A stretch of DNA of 64,000 nt from Bacillus sp. T33-2 (GTDB lineage Bacteria; Bacillota; Bacilli; Bacillales; Cytobacillaceae). The stretch spans positions 248,001-312,000 of the forward strand of contig NZ_PGVB01000010.1 of assembly GCF_002860205.1 (NCBI RefSeq), written 5' to 3'. Both the position numbers and the translations under genes were made by a program. Positions 46,048 to 54,626 of the stretch are shown here, piece by piece. Each line of letters starts with the position of its first letter. Position 1 is the stretch's first letter. The notes beneath the pieces were generated by a model. That model did no database searches. It was not told the origin of the DNA and worked only from the letters and a program-made list of their open reading frames with translations.

Positions 46048-46669
46048 CTGGACCAATCCCGATTATATACATCACCGTGCTGTGCTGTAATGACGGGTTT
46101 CACAATTTTTTCCCGATCCCCTGGCACATGGCCGAAGTAATCGAATGGCTTTTCAGCAAATCCTTTTTGCATTGCGTCGATTGCCATATTGAAGAATACA
46201 TCAGCGTCGACCGCATAAAAATCCTTTCCGCCGAGTCCAAACACCCTGCTAAGGACAATGGTCCTGTTGTTTTTGTCCTCTTGAAGCGCAGATTTCACCT
46301 CATGGGTTAAATTTGGGCCGTGGCCGCCGTAGGAATCAGCCCGTTCACCAATCAACAGGGCTTTTACATTTGCAAGGGCTTCCCTGATTTCTTTTGCAGG
46401 GAATGGACGGATGATATTAGGGCTGATAACACCTGCTTTAATGCCGCGCTTCCTTAGCTTATCTGTGACATCCTTCGCAGATTCAGTCCCCGGCTTTTCA
46501 TTAGATCCAAATATTGGGCAACTTCAGTACAGGGAGTAATCGGAAAATATCCCATGACATGATAATTAATCTATGCTGCCGCCATTGCCGCCATCTCATT
46601 TCCAGACTCAAAGGTTACCGTCTGCTCAGCCCCACTTATGGCTTGTGAATTATCTTCAATGATTGCCAC
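46044..46669 (-). pseudogene. 2-oxoacid:ferredoxin oxidoreductase alpha subunit, eroded
   Basis: The GTG at 46669 begins AIIEDNSQAISGAEQTVTF. An in-frame TAG at 46573-46571 interrupts MAAA-*-INYHVMGYFPITPCTEVAQ. Near 46490 the sequence jumps from DLMKS into ESAKDVTDKLRKRGIK in another frame; about 250 residues of the family are missing. The end (ADSYGGHGPNLTHEVK to NRDWSR) is preserved and overlaps beta. Homology of the pieces is clear, the gene is broken. Confidence 0.75.
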
Positions 46670-46965
46670 TATAAGATCCCTCCTGTTACATAAGGAAAAT
46701 TCTGTTTGACACGATGGACTTCCGCATAGCCGGACATTTCACGAAGATCGCTTAACGCTGTGGTCGGGCAGGCTTGAACACATTTTAGGCAGCCTTTGCA
46801 ATATTGATAATCGATCCCTGTCAATACCATTTGCCTGCGGCCCCGTTTATCCTCAATTCATCCCAGACAAAGCAAAAATCCGGGCAGGCAGTATCACATG
46901 CTGCACAATTCGGTGTATTTCCTGAAGCACTTTACAAAATGGTCGATGTCGTCAGCGGTATCAAA
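46669..46965 (-). pseudogene. Ferredoxin (delta) subunit remnant
   Basis: Two frames cover CAACDTACPDFCFVWDEL, then in another frame YCKGCLKCVQACPTTALSD and a C-terminus ending VTGGIL. The cysteine spacing is that of a 2[4Fe-4S] ferredoxin. Further upstream, ADDIDHFVKCFRKYT may be a piece of the same or of the gamma gene. The frame is broken near 46845. TAG overlaps the GTG of alpha. Confidence 0.65.
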
Positions 46966-47178
46966 TAATTAACAAATATTACTAGGACACTTTTCTTTTT
47001 TGTCAATTAATTCTGCAGTTACAATTGTTTCTTTTATATAACAGTTATTAGAATTTATTGTTACAGATGGTTGGAAGGTCAGAAAATGTGTTAGTTTCCA
47101 CTATATGCCCAGTTTGTTTCTTCAAAAGAAGGGTAAAACAAATTAGCATTTGTGGGGTCTATAAATCAGGGAGGAATT

Positions 47179-48225
47179 ATGAAACAGCGAGATTACTATT
47201 TTGACAATGCCAAATTCATCTTGATTTTCTTTGTGGTATTTGGGCATCTGCTCCGGACATTTATAGAAGATAATGAAATGGTCTATACAGTGTACAAAGT
47301 AATTTATACTTTCCATATGCCCGCTTTTATATTTGTTTCCGGTTTTTTTGCACGGTGCTTCAATAAAAAAGGGTATATCATGAAAATAGCAAAGAAACTG
47401 ATATTGCCGTATTTGATCTTTCAAATCATTTATTCAATTTACTATTATTTTCTGTATGACAAGCAGAGCTTGGCGGTCGACCCACTGGATCCGCAATGGT
47501 CGCTCTGGTTTTTACTAAGCCTGTTCTTCTGGAATATCATGCTGATTGGCTTTTCGAGGCTGAACGCGGCGACAGGAATAATGGTGGCCCTTGCATTGGG
47601 ACTGGGAATTGGTTTTTGTGGCTGGGCTTCAAACTATTTAAGCCTGTCCAGGACATTTGTGTTTTTCCCTCTGTTTCTGCTCGGGTTTCATTTAAAAAAG
47701 GAACATGTGAGGATGTTTACGAAGCCTTCTTTCAAATTCGTGGCATTCTTGTCTTTTTTAATTGTATTTGCTGGCTTTTATCTGTATCCGGATTTTAATT
47801 ACAAATGGCTGCTCGGTTCTAAACCCTATGCCAAGCTGGAGGCTGCAGCGCTGTCAGGCATGTTAATACGGCTTGGATACTATCTGCTATGTACCCTTAT
47901 GGTGTTCAGCTTTTTGGCTTTCGTTCCAAAGAAACAATATTTTTTTACCAGCCTTGGGAAGAACACGCTGTATGTATATTTGCTTCATGGATTCATTGTA
48001 AAGACATTCCAGCAGAGCTCCGTTAAGGAATATTTTGACAAACCAGAAACTTTCCTGATGCTTGCAGGTATTTCACTGCTGCTGACCATCATTCTTTCCA
48101 GCAGGTTTGCAACTGTGGTAGCCCAGCCCCTGATTGAATTGGAGCTTTCCAAATTTAAAATATATATTTACCGTTTGGCAGCCATCTTCAAAATCTACCG
48201 ACAAAAGATTTTGAGCGGGATGTAA
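47179..48225 (+). CDS. ykrP: Membrane acyltransferase, YkrP type
   Basis: About 348 residues and ten hydrophobic helices. The start (RDYYFDNAKFILIFFVVFGHLL) has the acyltransferase-3 family catalytic His pattern. B. subtilis ykrP lies between ktrD and kinE, as here. ATG 47179 follows GGGAGGAATT; the longer frame is rejected. Probably O-acylates an extracellular polysaccharide or wall polymer; substrate unknown. Confidence 0.8.
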   Translation: MKQRDYYFDNAKFILIFFVVFGHLLRTFIEDNEMVYTVYKVIYTFHMPAFIFVSGFFARCFNKKGYIMKIAKKLILPYLIFQIIYSIYYYFLYDKQSLAVDPLDPQWSLWFLLSLFFWNIMLIGFSRLNAATGIMVALALGLGIGFCGWASNYLSLSRTFVFFPLFLLGFHLKKEHVRMFTKPSFKFVAFLSFLIVFAGFYLYPDFNYKWLLGSKPYAKLEAAALSGMLIRLGYYLLCTLMVFSFLAFVPKKQYFFTSLGKNTLYVYLLHGFIVKTFQQSSVKEYFDKPETFLMLAGISLLLTIILSSRFATVVAQPLIELELSKFKIYIYRLAAIFKIYRQKILSGM

Positions 48226-48232
48226 CAACAAG

Positions 48233-48270
48233 CAGGTTCATTTCTCCACTGAAATGAACCTGTTTTTTCG
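48233..48270 (+). terminator. Terminator after ykrP
   Basis: CAGGTTCATTTC pairs with GAAATGAACCTG around a 6-nt loop and is followed by TTTTTT. Confidence 0.88.
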
Positions 48271-48350
48271 TGTTAACTTCCGCTTTGCCTGATAATGCGA
48301 TATAATTATATGTTGTTTTAAGTATGCCCCTCTTAAAAGGAGTTTTATTA

Positions 48351-50111
48351 ATGAATATTATATGCGCTACACTTAATGCGAAGTATATCCACACAAACAT
48401 TGCAATCCGGTATTTGAAGGCTTATGCGCAGCCTGAGTATGCTGTCCAGTTGGCAGAGTATACGATCAAGGATCCGACAATCAATATTGTCACAGACCTG
48501 ATCCAGAAAAAGCCGGACGTAATCGGGTTTAGTTGCTACATATGGAATATTGAAGAGACAATCAAAGTAATCAAAATGATCAAAAAGATTGATCCAGCCA
48601 TCGAGATTGTTGCCGGCGGTCCTGAAGTCACTTATGACGTAACCGATTGGATGAACAGTGTGGCTGAATTCGATTTTATCGTCATTGGCGAAGGGGAAAA
48701 AACGTTTAAACAGTTGCTCGCGCAAATTGAGGGTGCCCGAAGGTTTGAGGATGTGCCAGGGGTTGCCTTCAGGAAAAATGGCACAGTGAAAATCACGCCT
48801 CAGCAAAATAAACTGGACTTAAAGGAACTGCCATCACCATTCCGGTTTGCGGAGGATATTCCGCATTTTTCAAAACGGGTCGTCTATGTGGAAACTAGCC
48901 GCGGCTGCCCATTCAGCTGCCAGTTCTGCCTTTCTTCCATCGAGGTCGGAGTGCGGTATTTTGACCGGGAAAAAATTAAGGACGATATCCGCTACTTAAT
49001 GGCGAATGGTGCGAAGACGATCAAGTTTGTAGACAGGACATTCAATATCAGCAGGAGCTACGCGATGGAAATGTTTCAATTCTTGATAGATGAGCATCTG
49101 CCAGGAACCATTTTCCAGTTTGAAATCACTGCTGATATCATGAGGCCTGAGGTCATCGAATTTTTAAATACCAACGCTCCAGCCGGCCTCTTCCGGTTTG
49201 AAATCGGGGTGCAATCAACCAATGATTACACAAACGAGCTGGTTATGCGAAAACAAAATTTCGAAAAGCTTAAAAGAACGGTGACAATGGTTAAAGATGG
49301 AGGAAAAATCGACCAGCATCTCGACTTGATTGCCGGCCTTCCCGAAGAAGATTACAGTTCCTTCAAAAAGACGTTCAACGATGTATTTGCGATGAGGCCG
49401 GAGGAACTGCAGCTAGGCTTTTTGAAAATGCTGAGAGGGACCGGACTGCGGCTCAGGGCTGATCAGCATAACTATGTTTTTATGGATCATTCACCATACG
49501 AAATCCTTGGCAATAACGTACTGCCCTTTGCTGACATTGTCCGGATCAAGCAGGTTGAGGATGTTCTTGAAAAATACTGGAATGCGCATCGGATGGACCG
49601 GACCATTGAATATTTGGTGACCAACTTATTCCCAACTCCATTTGATTTTTTCCAGGAATTTGGGGCGTACTGGGAAAAGCAGGGCTGGTCCAGGATTGGC
49701 CATCAGCTCGAGGATTTATTTAAGCGGCTGTACCAATTTTTACAGGACTCAAATTTAGAAAATCTTGCGATGATTGAAAGCCTGATGAAATATGACTATT
49801 TATCAAGCCAAAGATATAAACCAAGAAAACCATGGTGGGAAACGCGCCTTGATAAACAACAGCGGTCTATCATATACCGCAAAATTTTGGATAACCCGGA
49901 AGTTTTCGGAATGGATTTCAAGGGATTGAAGCTGCAGGAGAAAGAACTGTATAAACATACCTTATTGGATGAGCTTGCCTTTGACCCGGGAATGGATTTC
50001 GGGGTGGGTACTTCTAATAAACATCCTGCGCTCATGCTTGTTTATTTTGACCCTAATGAAAAATTGCCCACGGTGTTTTCTTGTCCTAAAAAAGAATTGG
50101 AGCCGGCCTGA
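48351..50111 (+). CDS. B12-binding radical SAM protein
   Basis: About 586 residues from the ATG at 48351 with AAAGGAG upstream. A cobalamin-binding domain (about 1-140) precedes a radical SAM domain whose cluster motif is GCPFSCQFC (CxxxCxxC, near residue 190), and a C-terminal DUF4080-like region (about 370-580). Such proteins catalyse methyl transfers or other radical chemistry with a B12 cofactor; the reaction here is unknown. The stop lies in the loop of the hairpin at 50101-50120. Confidence 0.9.
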   Translation: MNIICATLNAKYIHTNIAIRYLKAYAQPEYAVQLAEYTIKDPTINIVTDLIQKKPDVIGFSCYIWNIEETIKVIKMIKKIDPAIEIVAGGPEVTYDVTDWMNSVAEFDFIVIGEGEKTFKQLLAQIEGARRFEDVPGVAFRKNGTVKITPQQNKLDLKELPSPFRFAEDIPHFSKRVVYVETSRGCPFSCQFCLSSIEVGVRYFDREKIKDDIRYLMANGAKTIKFVDRTFNISRSYAMEMFQFLIDEHLPGTIFQFEITADIMRPEVIEFLNTNAPAGLFRFEIGVQSTNDYTNELVMRKQNFEKLKRTVTMVKDGGKIDQHLDLIAGLPEEDYSSFKKTFNDVFAMRPEELQLGFLKMLRGTGLRLRADQHNYVFMDHSPYEILGNNVLPFADIVRIKQVEDVLEKYWNAHRMDRTIEYLVTNLFPTPFDFFQEFGAYWEKQGWSRIGHQLEDLFKRLYQFLQDSNLENLAMIESLMKYDYLSSQRYKPRKPWWETRLDKQQRSIIYRKILDNPEVFGMDFKGLKLQEKELYKHTLLDELAFDPGMDFGVGTSNKHPALMLVYFDPNEKLPTVFSCPKKELEPA

Positions 50112-50120
50112 CAGCCGGCT
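50101..50120 (+). terminator. Hairpin at the radical SAM gene end
   Basis: AGCCGGC, CTGACA, GCCGGCT; the gene's stop codon is in the loop. The tail is only moderately T-rich. Confidence 0.5.
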
Positions 50121-50131
50121 TCTATCTATTT

Positions 50132-50272
50132 TCAGTGCCTTCGTTTGTCCGCTTTGGCTGGCTTTCCTGAAAAAGGAGTTTCATACAGCTTGCTTGCGTT
50201 CATATCCCCAAATTCCACGCCAAATTCTACATTATCAGGCTTTTGGGTCCCCTTTCCCTTCTTCTCTTTCAT
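50132..50272 (-). CDS. 46-residue protein coupled to the 53-residue gene
   Basis: Starts MKEKKGKGTQKPDNVEFGVE and ends AKADKRRH. Its ATG overlaps the upstream stop by one base (TAATG), so translation is coupled. Basic, with the tract VEFGVEFGD resembling TEFTPEFAG of the partner. Spore-protein-like composition; family not recognised. Confidence 0.6.
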   Translation of the reverse strand: MKEKKGKGTQKPDNVEFGVEFGDMNASKLYETPFSGKPAKADKRRH

Positions 50273-50433
50273 TACGATCTACCCTCTCGGCCGTGCTTGG
50301 AATTTCTGTTTGCACCTTTCATCGGGTTATCTCCCCCTGCAAACTCAGGAGTAAATTCTGTCTCCTGTATATTCTTCGTCGGAGTCTTTGTGTATTTCTC
50401 AACAGCATTTACTTCAGCTTTCCGTTTTGCCAT
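50272..50433 (-). CDS. 53-residue basic protein, possibly spore-related
   Basis: Starts MAKRKAEVNAVEKYTKTPTK; contains ETEFTPEFAGGDNP and ends KHGREGRS. GGAGGTG lies 8 nt before the ATG at 50433. The TEF..EFA tract recalls gamma-type SASP, but this is only a resemblance. It and the following gene are too short for a usual size cut-off and could easily be overlooked. Confidence 0.65.
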   Translation of the reverse strand: MAKRKAEVNAVEKYTKTPTKNIQETEFTPEFAGGDNPMKGANRNSKHGREGRS

Positions 50434-50568
50434 TTTATTAACACCTCCACCATCCTTTATGTTTTGCTTTCAGGCATCATTTATGTAAAAGCCGCGTTTC
50501 CTAATTTTTCAATGATTTATCTTATGATCAAGGACAAAAAATAATTAAAAGTGGCTATCAAGGATGTG

Positions 50569-51924
50569 TTATCCGATGATGACCCGTTCCTTCGGATAAT
50601 GGTAATCAGGATCTTTCTCTTTCCCGCCAATGAACAGCAGGAATGAAATCACGCCGATTCTGCCGATAAACATGACGAGAATAATCACAATTTGTCCCAC
50701 CGGGGTGAGATCTCCCGTAATTCCAAGCGATAAGCCCGTTGTTCCAAACGCAGATGACACCTCAAATATGATGGCCAATAAACTGTGATCTTCTGTTATG
50801 CATAAAATGAGCACTGCGACAAAACAAATCACCAGGCTCATCATTGTTACAGCAAAAGATTTGATCACGTCCTCTTCCATGATCTCCCTTTTAAATACCT
50901 TGATGTCCCTGTCTCCATGGGCATAATGGTAAAGAAACAGAAGATTGATCGCGAAGGTGGTCGTGCGGATGCCACCGCCCACGGAGCTGGGAGAAGCTCC
51001 TATAAACATAAGCACGGACATGAACAGCAGCGTTGGCGCAGAAAATTGATTTAAATCCATCGTGGCAAGCCCACCGCTCCTGGTTGTGGAAGACTGGAAG
51101 AAGGAGTAAAAGAAAGCCTCATGCCACGTTTTACCAGAAAAGAAATGTTTAAATTCAAGCAAATAAATCATCAATGACCCGCCAACAAGCAATCCCAAAA
51201 ACGTTACGCTCGTCAATTTCGTAAACAAGGAAAAACGGAATCTGACCTTTTTTTTCCTGCTGGACAGAAATTCCTTTGTTTCGATTAACACAGGAAACCC
51301 GATCGCACCAAGCGTCAGCAAAACGATGTTGATGATCTGTACGAAATAGTCATTCGCATATGGAATCAAAGACGAACCTGTGATATCAAAGCCGCCATTT
51401 GTTGTGGCACTGACAGAAGCGAAGAGCCCGTGTATCACAGCATCCTGCCAGCTGGGGGAATCTTTGAGAAAATGGATGCCCAGTAGTATAGCACCAATCG
51501 CTTCAATGCAGAACAGAATCAATAACACTTGCTTCAGCAAACTAACCAGGCCAGATAAATTGGTCTGGTTCTGGTCTGTCATAATCAATCGGCGTTCTTT
51601 TAAGCCGATCTTTTTCCTGAAGATTAACCAGAAAAAAGTTCCCAGCGCCATGATGCCAATTCCGCCAAATTGCATGACAAACATAAGTATGAAAATCCCG
51701 GCGGTGCTGAATGTGTCACGAAAACTAACCGTTGCCAGCCCTGTCACGGTCACCACACTCGCAGATGTAAACAAGGCATCAAAAAACGGCAGTTCCACCC
51801 CGGGTTTGAGAGCCACCGGCAAGCTTAATAAAACCGTTGAAAGGGATACTGCCAAAAAATAAAATAATACGATCATCTGGGCAGGAGTAAGTTTGTTCAG
51901 TTTTAATCTGGCCTTTCGCCACAT
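50569..51924 (-). CDS. ktrD: KtrD-type K+ transporter membrane subunit
   Basis: About 451 residues from the ATG at 51924 with AAAGGA 8 nt upstream. TrkH/KtrB fold: four repeats with filter-like segments, for example TSASVVTVTGL, SATTNGGFDITG, SSTTRSGGLATM and SSAFGTTGLSLG. Each has the expected Gly of a K+ filter. KtrD works with the cytoplasmic KtrC. B. subtilis ktrD sits between ykrK/htpX and ykrP. Position and length match; KtrB is the alternative. Confidence 0.87.
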   Translation of the reverse strand: MWRKARLKLNKLTPAQMIVLFYFLAVSLSTVLLSLPVALKPGVELPFFDALFTSASVVTVTGLATVSFRDTFSTAGIFILMFVMQFGGIGIMALGTFFWLIFRKKIGLKERRLIMTDQNQTNLSGLVSLLKQVLLILFCIEAIGAILLGIHFLKDSPSWQDAVIHGLFASVSATTNGGFDITGSSLIPYANDYFVQIINIVLLTLGAIGFPVLIETKEFLSSRKKKVRFRFSLFTKLTSVTFLGLLVGGSLMIYLLEFKHFFSGKTWHEAFFYSFFQSSTTRSGGLATMDLNQFSAPTLLFMSVLMFIGASPSSVGGGIRTTTFAINLLFLYHYAHGDRDIKVFKREIMEEDVIKSFAVTMMSLVICFVAVLILCITEDHSLLAIIFEVSSAFGTTGLSLGITGDLTPVGQIVIILVMFIGRIGVISFLLFIGGKEKDPDYHYPKERVIIG

Positions 51925-52093
51925 AAGCATTTTCCTTTCAGCTGATTCAAAATATTGTTTACAAATCGCCATTTTCGAGTTTATCACTAACAAGAGGATA
52001 CCCGAACAGCAACTCAATAAACATAGGTTCCCTACGACAATAGGGGATAATCTTTACCACTCATGATATTTTCAAAAATGACCAAGCTACTAA

Positions 52094-52114
52094 TACAGAG
52101 AATTTTTCTCTGTA
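52094..52114 (+). promoter_or_regulatory. Inverted repeat just upstream of the SASP gene
   Basis: TACAGAGAA, TTT, TTCTCTGTA: a perfect 9-bp repeat 25 bp before the SASP start. Not followed by T, so it is more likely an mRNA 5' hairpin or protein site than a terminator. Confidence 0.4.
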
Positions 52115-52138
52115 AAAAGCAGCAAGGAGTTGACCAGA

Positions 52139-52339
52139 ATGGCCGGAAGTTCACGTAAGTTACTCGTGCCTGGAGTCGAACAGTTTTTAAATGAAGTGAA
52201 ATATGAAATCGCCCAGGAGTTTGGGGTAACATTAGGAGCTGCCACAGTATCCCGCGCAAATGGTTCTGTGGGCGGAGAGATTACAAAAAGGCTCGTCGCG
52301 CAGGCTCAATCGGAGCTCGCAGGCAGCTTTCCTGAATAA
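52139..52339 (+). CDS. Alpha/beta-type small acid-soluble spore protein
   Basis: 66 residues (ATG 52139; AAGGAG 9 nt upstream). The two conserved blocks are [14 protein letters not shown] (GPR cleavage region after E-x-A) and [13 protein letters not shown]. It coats DNA in dormant spores. B. subtilis has sspD next to rsgI at this point, so it may be the sspD orthologue. Ends at a bidirectional terminator. Confidence 0.95.
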   Translation: MAGSSRKLLVPGVEQFLNEVKYEIAQEFGVTLGAATVSRANGSVGGEITKRLVAQAQSELAGSFPE

Positions 52340-52356
52340 AACTGAATAACCATGGA

Positions 52357-52384
52357 AAAAGTCCGGATTATTTTCCGGACTTTT
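52357..52384. terminator. Bidirectional terminator between the SASP gene and rsgI
   Basis: AAAAGTCCGGA, a 6-nt loop, TCCGGACTTTT; A and T runs on both sides; the genes converge. Confidence 0.85.
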
Positions 52385-53672
52385 CACGTGCATTTCCCTT
52401 ATTTAGTAAGCCATCGTAGGGTCGTTTTAAATCTCCGGGAATGATTTGTTCAAGCTGTAGTTCGTCCGTCTGTATCTTAATCTGCAGGCGGACATCTCCT
52501 TGCTCCCTGATTAAATTCCCAGGCAGCTGCGGGATTGTTGTTTCCTCAGGTATTTTAATCACCTGTGGGATTGTGGCTTCTATCTTAATTTCCTCTGGTA
52601 TCTTTATATCGTCCGGTAAGTGTATGTCCACCGGTTTTTTTATTTCAACCGGAATCTTCCCATCAACAGGAATTTTTCCCGCTTGAGGGGACTTGTTGTT
52701 CCCCGGCTCCTTATTCCCGGGAACGGCTGCACCAACAGGAGGTTTAACTGTGATTGACGGTTTTGGTTGATCATTATTTTTTGTATCTTTAAATGGTTTT
52801 TCGTCCTTTTGGGTCAGTTTCCCCGCTTCGGTGTTTGAATCCTTTTGCTTTGGCACCTCCGTCGCAGGGTGAACAGAAACTGACTGCTTGTGTGTACTGT
52901 CAGGCTGTTTGGAAGGTGTGCCGCCAGATTTATCATTTATTGTTTCACCGCGATCGGCCTGGTAAGTTTCCTTCTGCTTATTGTCAGTCTTTAAACTGTC
53001 TTTATTATTTTGCGATTGTCTGTCGATATACTTACCGGTAGTCAATCCCTGTTTTTGTGCGGATTCACGCTGTTCATTTGAGCCACGGATAACGGTGACA
53101 CTCAGGCTCGTCGCGGTTGCAGCCTTCTTGAGCCCGTTTATTTGTGCACTTAGCCTTTTATCTATGCTGTCCTTGCTTTGGCCCGCGTACACTGTTGCAA
53201 TGACTATTTCCCTGTTTGTTTTAAAGTAGCCTTGTTTTTTCATTTCCGTGAGGATTGCCTCCCCAACGACAACCGCATCCTGCTTTTCCCAATTATCAAG
53301 CCCGGCAATAATTGATTTTCCCTCTTCATTATAGCCTCTCAGGGTCACAACCTGTAAATCCTGATTCATAGCTATTTCAATGCTGGGATTAACATCAATG
53401 GACATATAAGCATATACCTTGCTGCTCGGGTAAAAGGGCAAAAGGGCGGCAAAGACCAATATCAGAGCCAGTGCAAAAGAAGCCAGCGCCTTCACTCGAA
53501 ATGAGTTGAATAAAGGAAATGTCCTGCCTGCTTTAGTTTCTAACGGAAAAAAGTGAATTTCTTCACCAATACTGTATGCTTGTTGAAGCTTTCGGGCGCG
53601 CATAAATTCGCCGTCAGGGGTCAACAGTGTTATATAAAGATCACTGATTTCAAGGATAATCCCTTTTCTCAT
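52368..53672 (-). CDS. rsgI: Anti-sigma-I factor RsgI
   Basis: 434 residues. An N-terminal cytoplasmic anti-sigma domain (about 1-55), one TM helix (about 60-82), an extracellular RsgI conserved domain (YAYMSIDVNPSIEIAMN) and then a long Ser/Lys/Asp-rich linker and a C-terminal run of KIP/EIK repeats (about 325-405). Its ATG overlaps the sigI stop (ATGA), typical of sigma/anti-sigma pairs. RsgI holds SigI inactive until heat or wall stress. In clostridia the C-terminus is often a carbohydrate-binding module; here it is not. Confidence 0.92.
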   Translation of the reverse strand: MRKGIILEISDLYITLLTPDGEFMRARKLQQAYSIGEEIHFFPLETKAGRTFPLFNSFRVKALASFALALILVFAALLPFYPSSKVYAYMSIDVNPSIEIAMNQDLQVVTLRGYNEEGKSIIAGLDNWEKQDAVVVGEAILTEMKKQGYFKTNREIVIATVYAGQSKDSIDKRLSAQINGLKKAATATSLSVTVIRGSNEQRESAQKQGLTTGKYIDRQSQNNKDSLKTDNKQKETYQADRGETINDKSGGTPSKQPDSTHKQSVSVHPATEVPKQKDSNTEAGKLTQKDEKPFKDTKNNDQPKPSITVKPPVGAAVPGNKEPGNNKSPQAGKIPVDGKIPVEIKKPVDIHLPDDIKIPEEIKIEATIPQVIKIPEETTIPQLPGNLIREQGDVRLQIKIQTDELQLEQIIPGDLKRPYDGLLNKGNAREKSGK

Positions 53673-54412
53673 GTGTCTAACACCCCTTTTATATAATCCT
53701 TTAAGTAAATAAAATCCCCGCTTAATATAAGCGAAATAGCTATTATGTATTTTCTGTTTCTCTCTAATGTTTTTCTGCTGACGTGTACGGTATCTTCAAG
53801 CTGTTTGAGGGGCAGGCGCTTTTTCTCGATCAGCAGATTTCTCAATTCATCATTTTCTGTGAGCACTTTGGCAACCACCATCGCATTTTTTCTCGCATCC
53901 GCATGCTTCGGTGACTGTTCAACAAGGTCGGAAAAAGAAAGGTCAAAATCCTGGAGCAGTTTTTGAAAATGAATGATCTCGTCCCTGCGCTTTTCTTCAT
54001 CCGACTTCTTTTTGTAATCCTCCATTGACAGGTCATCTTCTATCGTGGACCTCGCTGCATCTTCATCTGATGCGTCTCCATGGTTCAGGCTAAGGCTCTG
54101 GTTCCTTGAGTGCCGGCGGATGTAATCAATTACGCGCCGTTTTATCAAAACCTCTGCAAAACTGAGCAGGGAATGGCCTTTATCTGCGGCATACTTGTCG
54201 ATTGCTTCATTAAAAGCTATAAGGCCAATGCTAAACTCATCGTCGGATTCATGGATATATCTTTTGCAAACAGATGAAACGGACTTTGCGATGAATGGTT
54301 TATATGAATCTATGAGAGTGTCCCGCAGCTCATTGTCCCCCTGCTGGATCAGCATCACGGTATCTTCCAGTTTATTTTTTCGTTTTTTCGCCATAAACAA
54401 TAAACTTAGCAT
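53669..54412 (-). CDS. sigI: RNA polymerase sigma factor SigI
   Basis: About 247 residues from the ATG at 54412 (MLSLLF), with GAGGTG upstream. Region 2 contains DEFSIGLIAFNEAIDKY and the helix IDYIRRHSRN; the C-terminal DNA-binding region is QLEDTVHVSRKTLERNRKYI. SigI controls heat and cell-wall stress genes in B. subtilis. The overlapping rsgI forms the operon. Adjacent to an ACCCCC element upstream, as expected of autoregulation. Confidence 0.94.
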   Translation of the reverse strand: MLSLLFMAKKRKNKLEDTVMLIQQGDNELRDTLIDSYKPFIAKSVSSVCKRYIHESDDEFSIGLIAFNEAIDKYAADKGHSLLSFAEVLIKRRVIDYIRRHSRNQSLSLNHGDASDEDAARSTIEDDLSMEDYKKKSDEEKRRDEIIHFQKLLQDFDLSFSDLVEQSPKHADARKNAMVVAKVLTENDELRNLLIEKKRLPLKQLEDTVHVSRKTLERNRKYIIAISLILSGDFIYLKDYIKGVLDT

Positions 54413-54504
54413 CCGCCTCACCTCTTTCTTCACAAATTATATCATACAAGTCAATGTGTTTTTAGAGAGGTGAACGATGCACTTTTTACATTACATTGGT
54501 ACGG

Positions 54505-54528
54505 AAATGAAGCATGGGGTATGGGGGT
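54505..54528 (-). promoter_or_regulatory. Candidate SigI -35 element upstream of sigI
   Basis: ACCCCC on the minus strand (54528-54523) fits the SigI -35 motif, but the best -10 (CGTA) is 19 nt away and not the usual CGAA. Low confidence. Confidence 0.25.
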
Positions 54529-54548
54529 TTGGCATAAATAAAAATTGA

Positions 54549-54580
54549 AAGGCCCCAGCCAGGTGCCCGACTGGGGCCTT
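54549..54580 (-). terminator. Terminator after the aldehyde dehydrogenase gene
   Basis: AAGGCCCCAG/CTGGGGCCTT, 10 bp perfect with a 12-nt loop; then TCAATTTTTA on the minus strand, about 47 bp after the stop. Confidence 0.65.
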
Positions 54581-54626
54581 GGTGAATCGACACGAAGCAT
54601 CTGCCGCCATGTGCTATTCCGGTCTT

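Noticed and set aside
52400-52720. Repetitive DNA in rsgI as a possible CRISPR or tandem-repeat locus
   Set aside because: It is coding, in frame, with degenerate 20-30 bp units and no spacers; it encodes the Ile-Pro repeats.
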